A stretch of DNA of 64,000 bases, taken from contig NZ_CP170723.1 of NCBI RefSeq assembly GCF_043099285.1, positions 2,852,001 through 2,916,000 on the forward strand. Direction: 5' to 3'. The stretch comes from Oryzobacter telluris (GTDB taxonomy: Bacteria; Actinomycetota; Actinomycetes; Actinomycetales; Dermatophilaceae). Below, one piece after another: positions 49,197-58,947 of the stretch. The notes beneath the pieces were generated by a model that saw only the letters and a list, made by a program, of their open reading frames with translations, made no database searches and was not told the DNA's origin. The translations under genes and the position numbers were made by a program. Within the stretch, counting starts at the first letter, position 1. The number at the start of each line of letters is the position of its first letter.

Positions 49197-51110
49197 TCAG
49201 TGGCCGTCGTGGTCGGCGTCGGTGGGCTGCTCGATGGCCTCTGACTCCTCGCGGTCCCACTGGGGCGCGGTGTCGCGGGCGACCTGGATGAGGTCGTTGC
49301 TCACGCCGGCGGGGACCATCGGCCACACCATGGCGTCGCGGTGGACGACGAAGTCGACGACGACCGGTCGGTCGTTCACGGCCATGGCCTGGCGAATCGT
49401 CTCGTCGACGTCCTCCGGTCGCTCGCACCGGAACCCGGCGCACCCGTAGGCGTCGGCGAGCTTGACGAAGTCGGGGACGCGGGAGCCGACCGAGGTGTGC
49501 AGGTCGGTGTTGGAGTAGCGCTCGTTGTAGAACAGCGTCTGCCACTGGCGGACCATGCCGAGCGAGCTGTTGTTGATGATCGCGACCTTGATCGGGATGT
49601 TGTTGATGACGCAGGTGGCGAGCTCCTGGTTGGTCATCTGGAAGCAGCCGTCGCCGTCGATCGCCCAGACGGTGCGGTCGGGCTCGGCGACCTGCGCGCC
49701 CATCGCGGCGGGGACCGCGTAGCCCATGGTCCCGAGGCCACCGGAGTTCAGCCACGCGTTGGGGCGCTCGTACTCGACGAACTGGGCCGCCCACATCTGG
49801 TGCTGGCCGACGCCCGCGACGTAGATCGCCTCCGGGCCGACGATCGCCGAGAGACGCTCGATCACGTACTGCGGTGCGAGAGTTCCACCTTCGGGCACGG
49901 TGTAGCCGACCGGGAACGACTCCTTCCACCCCGCGACGCGCTCGCGCCACTCGGTGTAGTCGCCGCCCTTGCCGGCGTCGATGTCGGCGTCGAGCGCCTC
50001 GATGAGGTCGGTGATGACCGCCTTGCAGTCGCCGACGATCGGGACGTCGGCACGCCGGTTCTTGCTGATCTCGGCCGGGTCGATGTCGGCGTGGATGACC
50101 TTCGCGTCGGGGGCGAACGTCTTCAGCTGGCCGGTGACCCGGTCGTCGAAGCGCGCACCCAGCGCGATGAGGAGGTCGGCCTTCTGCAGGCCGGTGACGG
50201 CCGACACCGAGCCGTGCATCCCGGGCATCCCGAGGTGCAGCGGGTGGCTGTCGGGGAGGGCACCACGCGCCATCAGGGTGGTGACGACGGGGATCTGCGA
50301 CAGCTCGACGAGGCGGCGCAGCTCCTCGCTGGCCTTGGCCCGGATGACGCCGCCGCCGACGTAGAGGACGGGGCGCTCGGCCTCGGCGATGAGGCGCGCG
50401 GCCTCGCGGATCTGCTTGCTGTGCGGGCGGGTCACGGGCCGGTAGCCGGGCAGCTCGATCCGCGGCGGCCACGAGAACGTGGTGCGGGCCTGGAGCGCGT
50501 CCTTGCTGATGTCGACGAGGACCGGTCCGGGCCGGCCGGTGGAGGCGATGTGGAAGGCCTCGGCGATGACGCGCGGGATCTGGCTGGCGTCGGTGACGAG
50601 GTAGTTGTGCTTGGTGATCGGCATCGTGATGCCGCGGATGTCGGCCTCCTGGAAGGCGTCGGTCCCGATCGAGGCCGAGCTGACCTGGCCGGTGATCGCG
50701 ACGATCGGCACGGAGTCCATGTGCGCGTCGGCGAGCGGGGTGACGAGGTTGGTCGCGCCGGGGCCGGAGGTCGCCATGCAGACGCCGACCTTGCCGGTGG
50801 CGGCGGCGTAGCCCTCGGCGGCGTGGCCCGCGCCCTGCTCGTGGCGGACGAGGATGTGCCGCACCTTGACCGAGTCGAGCAGCGGGTCGTACGCCGGGAG
50901 GATCGCGCCGCCCGGGATGCCGAAGACGGTGTCGACGTCCATCGCCTCGAGGGAGAGGACGAGGCTCTGCGCGCCGGTCACCTCGATCGGGGTACGGGCG
51001 CGGGCCTGCTGCGCGACCTGCGCGGGGCTCGGGGCGGGGTGACCGCTCGGCGCGCTGGGGGGCGCGGCGCTGGTCGGGGCCACCGGGATCGCCGGCTTCG
51101 TGTCAGTCAT
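49197..51110 (-). CDS. ilvB: Acetolactate synthase large subunit
   Basis: TPP- and FAD-dependent enzyme making acetolactate and acetohydroxybutyrate; 637 residues. The TPP motif is AIDGDGCFQMTNQELATCVINNIPIKVAIINN, the Glu of the pyrimidine domain lies in VRHEQGAGHAAEGYA, and GIPGGAILPAYDPL starts the domain. The first 40 residues are an Ala/Pro-rich extension. Its transcript starts about 145 nt upstream, passing a Val/Leu leader peptide and an attenuator. Confidence 0.97.
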   Translation of the reverse strand: MTDTKPAIPVAPTSAAPPSAPSGHPAPSPAQVAQQARARTPIEVTGAQSLVLSLEAMDVDTVFGIPGGAILPAYDPLLDSVKVRHILVRHEQGAGHAAEGYAAATGKVGVCMATSGPGATNLVTPLADAHMDSVPIVAITGQVSSASIGTDAFQEADIRGITMPITKHNYLVTDASQIPRVIAEAFHIASTGRPGPVLVDISKDALQARTTFSWPPRIELPGYRPVTRPHSKQIREAARLIAEAERPVLYVGGGVIRAKASEELRRLVELSQIPVVTTLMARGALPDSHPLHLGMPGMHGSVSAVTGLQKADLLIALGARFDDRVTGQLKTFAPDAKVIHADIDPAEISKNRRADVPIVGDCKAVITDLIEALDADIDAGKGGDYTEWRERVAGWKESFPVGYTVPEGGTLAPQYVIERLSAIVGPEAIYVAGVGQHQMWAAQFVEYERPNAWLNSGGLGTMGYAVPAAMGAQVAEPDRTVWAIDGDGCFQMTNQELATCVINNIPIKVAIINNSSLGMVRQWQTLFYNERYSNTDLHTSVGSRVPDFVKLADAYGCAGFRCERPEDVDETIRQAMAVNDRPVVVDFVVHRDAMVWPMVPAGVSNDLIQVARDTAPQWDREESEAIEQPTDADHDGH

Positions 51111-51162
51111 CGGGGGTCACCGTTTCTCGTCGTCGCCGCTCGGTGCGGCCGTCGTCCGTGCA

Positions 51163-51230
51163 CAAAAAAACCCTCCAGTCCCGTGACGGGACGACGGAGG
51201 GAGCGCGTCTGGAGAGAGGTCAGACGCGCT
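51163..51230 (-). promoter_or_regulatory. ilvB transcription attenuator
   Basis: On the minus strand a 10-bp hairpin AGCGCGTCTG/CAGACGCGCT (51230-51202) overlaps the last codons of the leader peptide. It is followed at once by an intrinsic terminator: CCCTCC + GTCCCG pair with CGGGAC + GGAGGG (51201-51171), then seven T (51170-51164). The ilvB ATG is 54 nt further. This is a textbook ribosome-mediated attenuator of the kind known for ilvB in Corynebacterium and Streptomyces. Confidence 0.85.
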
Positions 51231-51255
51231 GTCGAAGTACGAGGACTCGGGCCAC
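51220..51255 (-). CDS. ilvB leader peptide (11 residues)
   Basis: GTG frame encoding VARVLVLRQRV. Four Val (counting the start) and two Leu codons make it sensitive to charged tRNA-Val and tRNA-Leu. The -10 GAGAGT lies six bases before the GTG, so the RNA probably begins at the start codon. The pause hairpin covers the last codons and the stop. Confidence 0.75.
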   Translation of the reverse strand: MARVLVLRQRV

Positions 51256-51261
51256 GGGACC

Positions 51262-51290
51262 ACTCTCCCTCCGCCCCCATGACGTGTCAA
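51262..51290 (-). promoter_or_regulatory. ilvB promoter
   Basis: Minus strand: TTGACA (51290-51285), 17-bp spacer, GAGAGT (51267-51262). The start site falls on or next to the leader-peptide GTG at 51255. The -35 is a perfect consensus, the best in the window. Confidence 0.75.
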
Positions 51291-51420
51291 CCGGCGAGAC
51301 GGGCGGTCCCACGATCCGGGACCGCTGGCCGACCCAGTCCCCGACCACGCTTCCGACCGAGTCCCCGACCACCTCGGCGTCCACGTGCACGTCAGTCGCA
51401 CCTCCGGGAGACTGCCGGTC

Positions 51421-51810
51421 GTGAGCGACCCCAGCCCCAACGCGGAACGTCTGCGGATGAATCCACCAGCGACCACCGACCAGCTCGCACGAGCCGAGAT
51501 CGCCCTGGGAACCCTGCTCCCTGATGAGCTGGTTCGGCTCTATCGGGCCGCCAACGGCCAGTACAGCGTCCACGGGCACTGGTGGGTCGTCTGGCCGTTG
51601 AGCAACCTGATGGAGGCTGACGCGTGGCTCCGTCCCGTCGACGGCTACCTCGTCGAGTGGATTCCCTTCGGTGACGACGGGACGGGGGACCCGTACTGCT
51701 TCCATCGCACGAGCCAGTGGATCACTCGACTGAGCATGACGGACCTTGCGCACGAGCGAGTGGCCGCCGGGCTTCCAGACTTCTGGACGATGGTGCTCTC
51801 ACGCGTCTAG
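51421..51810 (+). CDS. SMI1/KNR4 (SUKH) family protein
   Basis: 129 residues from a GTG (VSDPSPNAERLRMN). The SUKH pattern is seen in TTDQLARAEIALGTLLPDELVRLYRAANGQYSVHGHWWVVWPLSNLMEA, with the LP-x-x-l-x-x-ly-x-x-nG core, and in LVEWIPFGDDGTGDPYCF. Family members are often immunity proteins against polymorphic toxins or regulators of cell-wall synthesis. No toxin gene adjoins it. Weaker GC bias than its neighbours (for example ATT, TCT, TAT codons at higher rate) hints at recent acquisition. The 250-bp stretch after it holds nothing recognisable. Confidence 0.78.
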   Translation: MSDPSPNAERLRMNPPATTDQLARAEIALGTLLPDELVRLYRAANGQYSVHGHWWVVWPLSNLMEADAWLRPVDGYLVEWIPFGDDGTGDPYCFHRTSQWITRLSMTDLAHERVAAGLPDFWTMVLSRV

Positions 51811-52060
51811 CGCTCACCCGACCCATGGGCACTGGCCGAAGGGGTGGGACCACCGACAGGACATGGTCGGCACCTGGGGGGCGGGCGACGCTCGGCTCAC
51901 GACCGAACGGACACGCTCTGCCTGTCGCCGTGCTCAACCGACCCGGTGGAGGGCGCGAAGGGTGGCTCGTGGCCCCGTCGAGCGCTCCCGAGGAGCCCTT
52001 GGCCACCCCTGGCGATCGCGGGCCGCCCTCAGGTGGGGTCAGGCGAGAGGTTCGGCGGTG

Positions 52061-53692
52061 TCAGATCTGGGACTGGCCGAGCTGGCCGAGCAGCTCGGGT
52101 CCACGGCGGTCGAGCCGCCGGCCGCCCACCACCACGCCGAAGGCCAGCAGGCCCACCGCGTAGACGCAGCTCACCGCGAGGGTGACCCACTGCCCCACCG
52201 CCGACCCCCGGGTGAGGAAGGCGGCGACGACGACCGGCAGCACGAGGATCGCCGGCCCGACGAAGGACAGGATGGCCGTGAGGCAGCCCTGGGCCGCCCC
52301 ACCCGACGAGGCGGCGAACGGGTTGCCGCCGGTGCGCGGCGCGGTCCCGGGGAAGAAGGCGCCCACGAGCACCGCCAGCCCCAGGCTCGCGAGGAACGCG
52401 GTGATGCAGATGGAGAGCCACGGCACCGGCAGCGTCACCGCGCCGATGAGCACCCCGACGCCCCACGTGAGGAGCAGCGCCGGCCCGTAGACGACGATCG
52501 AGGCCAGCGCCCGGCCCAGCCGGTCCTCCCAGCCCTTGACCCCCACGGCCAGGTGCAGCCACCACGCGGGCCCGTCGAAGGCCAGGTCGTTCATCAGGCT
52601 GAGGCCGGCGAGCACCCCGAGCATGACGACGCCGGTGCCGGCGAGCAGGTTGCTGCCGGTGACCATCGCCTGGAGCACGAAGAACACGGGGAGCACGGCG
52701 GTCCGCAGGGCGATCGAGACCAGGCGGCTGTCGCGGTACCAGGCCCGCGTCCGGCGGGCCGCGATCGTGGCGGTCGGCGACGTCCCGAGCAGCGCCGGGA
52801 GGAAGCGACCGCGGCCGATCCGCTGCCCGCCCGAGCTCGACAGCGGCGAGGTCAGCGCCCGCGAGAGCTGGTACACCCACACCCGGTAGAGGAGGACGAC
52901 GAAGGCCACGGCGAGGGCGAGGTGCACGACGGCGTTGCCCCACCGGCCCTCGGCGACGTCGAACGGCAGGCCCCAGGCCCAGCCGACCGGCGTCCACGAC
53001 GCCACCCACGCCGAACCCCGGGCGTCGAACGCGAGGATGTCGAGGAAGAGGCTGTCGGTGGCGAGCGCCAGGTTCAGGCCCATCGGCAGCGTCGTGACGA
53101 GCGCGACGACGACGGCGCCGGTGACGCGACCGGTGCGGGACGTCATCACCCGGGCCAGGGTGCTCGTGACCGCCCGCGAGATGAGCACGGCCGTCGCGAC
53201 CCCGAGCACCGCCGCCGCCAAGGCGGCCAGCGCCGTGACCGCGTGACCCGACCACGACCCGACCTGCGCGAGGGAGAGACCGACGAGGAGGACCGCCGGG
53301 ACACCGGTGAGACCCGCCGCGAACAGGCCGGGGGCGAGCTCGCCGGCGCGCAGCGGCAGCACCGAGAACCGCGCGGGGTCGAGGGTCGCGTCGGCGCCGG
53401 CCGCGACGAGCGAGAGCACCCCCCACGACAGGGTCACGGCCGTGAAGAGGGGCACGGTGAGGGCGACGATCCGCAGTGGCTGGCGCGAGAGCAGGACCAG
53501 CGCCGGGCCCAGCAGGACCAGCAGGCCGAGGGCGCCCAGCACCCCGAGGATCGAGGAGACGAGGTGGATCGTGCTGCGGCGCATCGAGGTCCGCCACATC
53601 GACAGGCGCAGGCGCACCACGGTGGAGAGGACCCCGCGCGTGCCGGTGGGGCCCGTCCGCACGACCGGCTCCGTCAGCGCCTCCGTCGCCAC
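52061..53692 (-). CDS. ABC exporter membrane subunit
   Basis: 543 residues with roughly twelve membrane helices and no nucleotide-binding domain. Hydrophobic blocks include STIHLVSSILGVLGALGLLVLLGPALVLL, IVALTVPLFTAVTLSWGVLSLVAAGADATLDPARFSVLPL (a block typical of ABC-2-like permeases of this group), and a C-terminal pair ending GLLAFGVVVGGRRLDRRGPELL. It is encoded 4 nt after the ATPase gene, so the two form one transporter. The substrate is unknown; similar actinobacterial pairs are annotated ABC-2 transporters. GTG start. Confidence 0.8.
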   Translation of the reverse strand: MATEALTEPVVRTGPTGTRGVLSTVVRLRLSMWRTSMRRSTIHLVSSILGVLGALGLLVLLGPALVLLSRQPLRIVALTVPLFTAVTLSWGVLSLVAAGADATLDPARFSVLPLRAGELAPGLFAAGLTGVPAVLLVGLSLAQVGSWSGHAVTALAALAAAVLGVATAVLISRAVTSTLARVMTSRTGRVTGAVVVALVTTLPMGLNLALATDSLFLDILAFDARGSAWVASWTPVGWAWGLPFDVAEGRWGNAVVHLALAVAFVVLLYRVWVYQLSRALTSPLSSSGGQRIGRGRFLPALLGTSPTATIAARRTRAWYRDSRLVSIALRTAVLPVFFVLQAMVTGSNLLAGTGVVMLGVLAGLSLMNDLAFDGPAWWLHLAVGVKGWEDRLGRALASIVVYGPALLLTWGVGVLIGAVTLPVPWLSICITAFLASLGLAVLVGAFFPGTAPRTGGNPFAASSGGAAQGCLTAILSFVGPAILVLPVVVAAFLTRGSAVGQWVTLAVSCVYAVGLLAFGVVVGGRRLDRRGPELLGQLGQSQI

Positions 53693-53696
53693 GACG

Positions 53697-54459
<763 letters not shown>

Positions 54460-54467
<8 letters not shown>

Positions 54468-56160
54468 ACACGGCGCCGGTGCTCGCGCTCTGGACGAGCT
54501 TGCGGTACTTGGCCAGCACCCCGCGGGTGTACTTCGGCTCGGGGTGGGTGACGCCCTCGGCCCGGCGGCGGTTCATCTCGGCGTCGTCGACGAGGAGGTC
54601 GAGGGTGCCGTTGGCGACGTCGAGCCGGATGCGGTCGCCGTCGTGGACGAACGCGATGGGGCCCTCGTCGACGGCCTCGGGGGCGACGTGGCCGACGCAC
54701 AGGCCGGTGGTGCCTCCGGAGAAGCGGCCGTCGGTGAGGAGCAGGACGTCCTTGCCCAGGCCCGCACCCTTGATGGCGCCGGTGACGGCGAGCATCTCGC
54801 GCATCCCCGGTCCGCCCTTGGGGCCCTCGTACCGGATGACGACGACGTCGCCGGCCGTGAGGGTGCCGTCCTCGACCGAGTCCATCGCGGCCCGCTCGCC
54901 GTCGAACACGCGGGCGGTGCCCTCGAACACGTCGGAGTCGAACCCGGCCGACTTCACGACCGCGCCCTCGGGCGCGAGCGACCCGGTGAGGATGGTGATG
55001 CCGCCGGTGCGGTGGATCGGCTCGGACATCGCGCGCACGACCTTGCCGTCGACGTCCGGGGGCGCGATGTGGGCGAGGTTCTCGGCCATCGTCTTGCCGG
55101 TGACGGTGAGCGTGTCCCCGTGCAGGAGACCGGCATCGAGCAGCGCGCGCATGACGACGGGGACGCCGCCGACGCGGTCGACGTCGGTCATGACGTACTG
55201 CCCGAACGGCTTGACGTCGGCGAGGTGCGGCACCTTCGCGCCGACGCGGCGGAAGTCCTCGAGGGTGAGGTCGACGTCGGCCTCGTGCGCGATCGCCAGC
55301 AGGTGCAGCACGGCGTTGGTGGAGCCGCCGAAGGCCATGACGACGGCGATGGCGTTCTCGAACGCCTCCTTCGTCATGATGTCGCGGGCCGTGATGCCGC
55401 GGCGCAGCAGCTCGACGACGGCCTCGCCCGACTTGCGGGCGAACCCGTCGCGGCGGCGGTCGGTGGCGGGCGGGGCGGCCGAGCCGGGCAGCGACATCCC
55501 CATCGCCTCGGCGACCGACGCCATCGTGTTGGCGGTGTACATGCCGCCGCAGGCGCCTTCGCCGGGACAGATGGCGCGCTCGATGGCGTCGACGTCCTCG
55601 CGGCTCATCAGCCCGCGGGCGCAGGCGCCCACTGCCTCGAACGCGTCGATGATCGTCACGGTGCGCTCGGAGCCGTCGGACATCTTCGCGATGCCCGGCA
55701 GGATCGAGCCGGCGTAGAGGAAGACCGACGACAGGTCGAGGCGGGCCGCCGCCATCAACATGCCGGGCAGGGACTTGTCGCACCCGGCGAGGAGGACCGA
55801 GCCGTCGAGCCGCTCGGCCTGCATCACCGTCTCGACCGAGTCGGCGATGATCTCGCGGCTGACGAGGGAGAAGTGCATGCCCTCGTGGCCCATCGAGATG
55901 CCGTCGCTGACCGAGATGGTCCCGAACTCGAGCGGGTAGCCGCCGCCGGCGTGGACGCCGTCCTTGACGGCCTTGGCCAGCCGGTCGAGGGAGAGGTTGC
56001 ACGGGGTGATCTCGTTCCACGAGCTCGCGACGCCGATCTGCGGCTTGGCGAAGTCGTCGTCCCCGAGCCCTACCGCACGCAACATCCCTCGCGCGGCGGC
56101 CTTCTCGAGGCCGTCCGTCACGTCGCGGCTGCGCGGCTTGATGTCGGGGGTCGTCGTCAT
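54460..56160 (-). CDS. ilvD: Dihydroxy-acid dehydratase
   Basis: Third step of Val and Ile synthesis, an Fe-S dehydratase; 566 residues. Cluster and metal motifs are GCDKSLPGM, CPGEGACGGMYTANTMAS and the Lys/Mg region in SDGISMGHEGMHFSLVSRE. It also has FGGSTNAVLHLLAIAHEA and the C-terminal DGRFSGGTTGLCVGHVAPEA. The stop overlaps the ABC ATPase start by 8 nt. It is divergent from the membrane protein gene at 56256. Confidence 0.97.
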
Positions 56161-56255
56161 GCGCCCATCCTAGGTTTCGGCCCGCGCCCCCGTCCGGCCG
56201 TTCCGGCGGCCGGTCGCCGACGTCCTGAACCGGGTCTGGCCCTACGATCCTGCGG

Positions 56256-57542
56256 GTGGGGACCCTGGGGGCGATGGTCGTGTCGGCGCTCGCCGTGCTG
56301 CGTGACGCGGCACGGCTGCTCGCCGGGCAGTGGCCGACGCTCGCGTCGATCTCGCTGCTCGGCATCATCGGCCACAACGGGTTCCTCTGGTTCGCGGTCT
56401 GGCTGAGCGGGCACCAGGGCCTGGCCACCGCGATCCTCCTGCCGCTGGTCCCCATCAGCTCGCTGGTGGCCCTCGTCCTCATGCTCCGCCACGCCGGCCG
56501 GCACGAGCCGACCCTCGCCGGCCTCGTCGAGGACGCGCCGGGGTCGCGCCTCCAGGCCCGCCTCGTGCTGCTGGCGAGCACGCTGATCCCCTTCCTCACC
56601 CTGTACGTGGCGCAGGACCGCCTCGAGCAGGACCGCCGCGCCTTCGTCAACACCGCGGTGGCCACCGAGTTCATCACCGCCGACTTCTGGAACCCCGACC
56701 GCGACACCGGTCGCGGTGCCCTCGTCGTGGGCGCCACGCTCTTCGGCCTCGTGGCCGTGGCGTTCGTGCTGCGGACGGCCCTCGACCGCTTCTCCCTGCC
56801 GGCCCGCCACCTCTCGTGGGGGATGCTCGCGGCGTACGTCGAGGTGCTGTGGCTCTTCCTCCTCGCCAGCCAGGTCTCGGCGTACAAGGACGGGATCCGC
56901 ACCTGGCTCGAGCACCGGCGGCTCAGCGCCTGGGCGCTCGAGCAGTGGCAGTCGGTGACCGCGCAGCTGGGCCCGCTGACCGCGCCGGTGCGCGACCTCG
57001 GGCGCCAGGCGGTGGAGGTCGTCGCGAACGCCGACCAGACCGTGGTGCTGCCGATCGCCTGGCTCACGGTGGGCGCGGTCGTCTTCGGCCGCGACCTCGT
57101 GCCGCCGAAGGGCCGCGACCGGTCGCCGCGCTGGCGCCAGCGGGTGCCGCGGTGGGCCGACCGCGGTGCCGTGGAGGCGACCCGCAGCGTGGCCGACCGC
57201 TTCGGCGCCCTGGCCCGCGGGGTGCGGCTCCTCGCCGTCGCCGGCCTGCTGCCGATGCTCCTGTTCTGCGTCGCCTTCCTCGTGGCCGGGCAGGCCGGCA
57301 CGCTCGTCGACGAGGGGGTGCGCGCCCTCCTCGGCCCCCGCGACGGCGAGGCCGTCATCTCCTGGTCCCCGGTGCTCGGCATCCTCGGCCAGGTCACCCG
57401 CGACGTCGTCGTCGTGTGCCTGCTCGCCGCGGCGCTGGGGCGCGTCGTCGCCGGCCTGCGGGCGACCGAGGACCTCGTCCCGGAGGACGTGGCACCGGCC
57501 GACGTGCGCGAACCGGGAACCCCGGGCAGCCTCACGGTGTAG
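56256..57542 (+). CDS. Polytopic membrane protein of unknown function
   Basis: 428 residues with about eight helices: VSALAVLRDAARLLAGQWPTLASISLLGIIGHNGFLWFAVWL, ATAILLPLVPISSLVALVLML, a helix RLVLLASTLIPFLTLYVA, ALVVGATLFGLVAVAFVLRTA, WGMLAAYVEVLWLFLLAS, TVVLPIAWLTVGAVVFG, LLAVAGLLPMLLFCVAFLVAG and VTRDVVVVCLLAAALGRV. An extracellular loop holds AQDRLEQDRRAFVN. No family was recognised. The GTG is preceded by TACGAT seven bases before, so the message is probably leaderless. It ends 6 nt before the sigma factor gene and shares its transcript. Confidence 0.75.
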   Translation: MGTLGAMVVSALAVLRDAARLLAGQWPTLASISLLGIIGHNGFLWFAVWLSGHQGLATAILLPLVPISSLVALVLMLRHAGRHEPTLAGLVEDAPGSRLQARLVLLASTLIPFLTLYVAQDRLEQDRRAFVNTAVATEFITADFWNPDRDTGRGALVVGATLFGLVAVAFVLRTALDRFSLPARHLSWGMLAAYVEVLWLFLLASQVSAYKDGIRTWLEHRRLSAWALEQWQSVTAQLGPLTAPVRDLGRQAVEVVANADQTVVLPIAWLTVGAVVFGRDLVPPKGRDRSPRWRQRVPRWADRGAVEATRSVADRFGALARGVRLLAVAGLLPMLLFCVAFLVAGQAGTLVDEGVRALLGPRDGEAVISWSPVLGILGQVTRDVVVVCLLAAALGRVVAGLRATEDLVPEDVAPADVREPGTPGSLTV

Positions 57543-57548
57543 TGCTGG

Positions 57549-58136
57549 GTGGCGACATCCACCCCGACCCACGAGAGGGGTTCGTCGATCGACCGGCTCG
57601 TCGAGGCAGACGCCCTCGCCCGCGTGCGTGCGGGTGAGGCGTCGGCGTACGCCCTGCTGGTCCGCGAGCACGGGCCGATGGCTCGTCGCCTCGCGGTGCT
57701 CTCGGGCGCCGGGCCCGACGCCGACGACGTCGTCCAGGAGGCGTTCGTCAAGGCCTACCGGGCGCTGCCGCGCTTCCGCACCGGCGAGCCGTTCCGGCCG
57801 TGGCTGCTGCGGATCGTCGTCAACGAGACCCGGAACCTGCGCCGGGGATCGTCCCGCCGCGCGGGCCGGGAGGAGCGCGACGCCATCGACGGGGCCCGCG
57901 TCGTCGAACCGCCCGGCGACCCGGCCGAGGCGGCCGTGGCGGCGGAGCGCCGCTCCCGTCTGCTCGCGGCCGTCCGCCGCCTGCCCGAGCCCTCGCGCGA
58001 GGTGGTGGTCTGCCGCTACCTCATGGAGCTGACCGAGGCCGAGACCGCCACGGCCCTCGACCTGCCCGCGGGGACCGTCAAGTCGCGCCTGTCCCGGGCC
58101 CTGGGGCACCTGCGGGAGGAGCTCGCCGATGACTGA
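57549..58136 (+). CDS. ECF RNA polymerase sigma factor
   Basis: 195 residues. Sigma region 2: YALLVREHGPMARRLAVLSGAGPDADDVVQEAFVKAYRALPRFRTGEPFRPWLLRIVVNETRNLRR. Region 4: LPEPSREVVVCRYLMELTEAETATALDLPAGTVKSRLSRALGHLREEL. No SnoaL or other C-terminal extension is present. The GTG start follows the membrane-protein gene by 6 nt, and the stop overlaps the next gene by 8 nt. That gene probably encodes its anti-sigma factor. Confidence 0.92.
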   Translation: MATSTPTHERGSSIDRLVEADALARVRAGEASAYALLVREHGPMARRLAVLSGAGPDADDVVQEAFVKAYRALPRFRTGEPFRPWLLRIVVNETRNLRRGSSRRAGREERDAIDGARVVEPPGDPAEAAVAAERRSRLLAAVRRLPEPSREVVVCRYLMELTEAETATALDLPAGTVKSRLSRALGHLREELADD

Positions 58137-58857
58137 ACCGTCCGACGTCCTCGAGCGCGAGCTCCTCGCGCTGGGCCGCGCCCTCGAGGTCGACGCGCCC
58201 CCCGCCGACCTCGCGGACGTCGTCCTCGCCCGGGTCACCGCACCGGTCCCCCTGCGGCCACGGCCGCGGCGGCGCCTGCTCGCTGCCGCCGTGGCGGCGC
58301 TCGTCGCCCTGGCCCTCGTCCCCCCGGTGCGGGCCGCGGTGGTCGAGCTCCTGCGGATCGGCGGCGTCGAGCTCGGCCGCACCACCACGCCGTCGCCCGT
58401 TCCGTCGACCTCACGGCCCGCCGGTCAGGGCCTGGGCTCGCTCGAGGACGCCCGCCGCCGGGTCGACTTCCGCGTCGCGACGGCCACGGCGCTCGGTACG
58501 CCCGACCGGGTCGCCCTCCTCGAGGACGGCCGCGTCGTCACCCAGACCTGGGGGGACGGCCCGACCGCGCGGTACCTCGACGCGTTCGACGGCACGCTCG
58601 ACTGGGGCTACCTCAAGGGCGTGTGGTCCTCGCTGCAGCCCGTCACCGTCGGAGGCCGCGACGCCGTCTGGCTCGATGCCCCGCACCTCACCCAGTGGGT
58701 CGACCGCAGCGGCGAGACCCGTTCCGCCGCAGCGCGGTTGGCCGGGCCCACCCTCGTGTGGACGACCTCCGGCGGAGGCGGACCGGACGTCACCTACCGC
58801 CTCGAGGGAGTGGCCGACCTCGCCGAGGCGCTGGAGATCGCCCGCTCGGTGCGCTGA
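58129..58857 (+). CDS. Candidate anti-sigma factor, one transmembrane helix
   Basis: 242 residues: a cytoplasmic N-terminal part of about 45 residues (MTEPSDVLERELLALGRALEVDAPPADLADVVLARV), a membrane helix at about residues 47-68 (RRRLLAAAVAALVALALVPPVRA), and an extracytoplasmic domain of about 170 residues. The zinc HxxxCxxC motif of classical ZAS anti-sigma factors is missing. The exported part has strand-rich blocks GTPDRVALLEDGRVVTQTWGD and VGGRDAVWLDAPHLTQWVD. The role is inferred from the 8-nt overlap with the sigma gene and the topology. Confidence 0.75.
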   Translation: MTEPSDVLERELLALGRALEVDAPPADLADVVLARVTAPVPLRPRPRRRLLAAAVAALVALALVPPVRAAVVELLRIGGVELGRTTTPSPVPSTSRPAGQGLGSLEDARRRVDFRVATATALGTPDRVALLEDGRVVTQTWGDGPTARYLDAFDGTLDWGYLKGVWSSLQPVTVGGRDAVWLDAPHLTQWVDRSGETRSAAARLAGPTLVWTTSGGGGPDVTYRLEGVADLAEALEIARSVR

Positions 58858-58947
58858 CGGCCGGTGCGGAGCGGAACCCCGGGAGCCGCGGCGGTGTACC
58901 CGTGTCGTCGCGACCCGTGGGAGGTCGCCCGGACCGGAGGTAGCCCC

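Noticed and set aside
51111..52060. Toxin gene partnering the SUKH protein
   Set aside because: No frame next to it has coding bias or toxin motifs; ilvB and an ABC transporter flank it.
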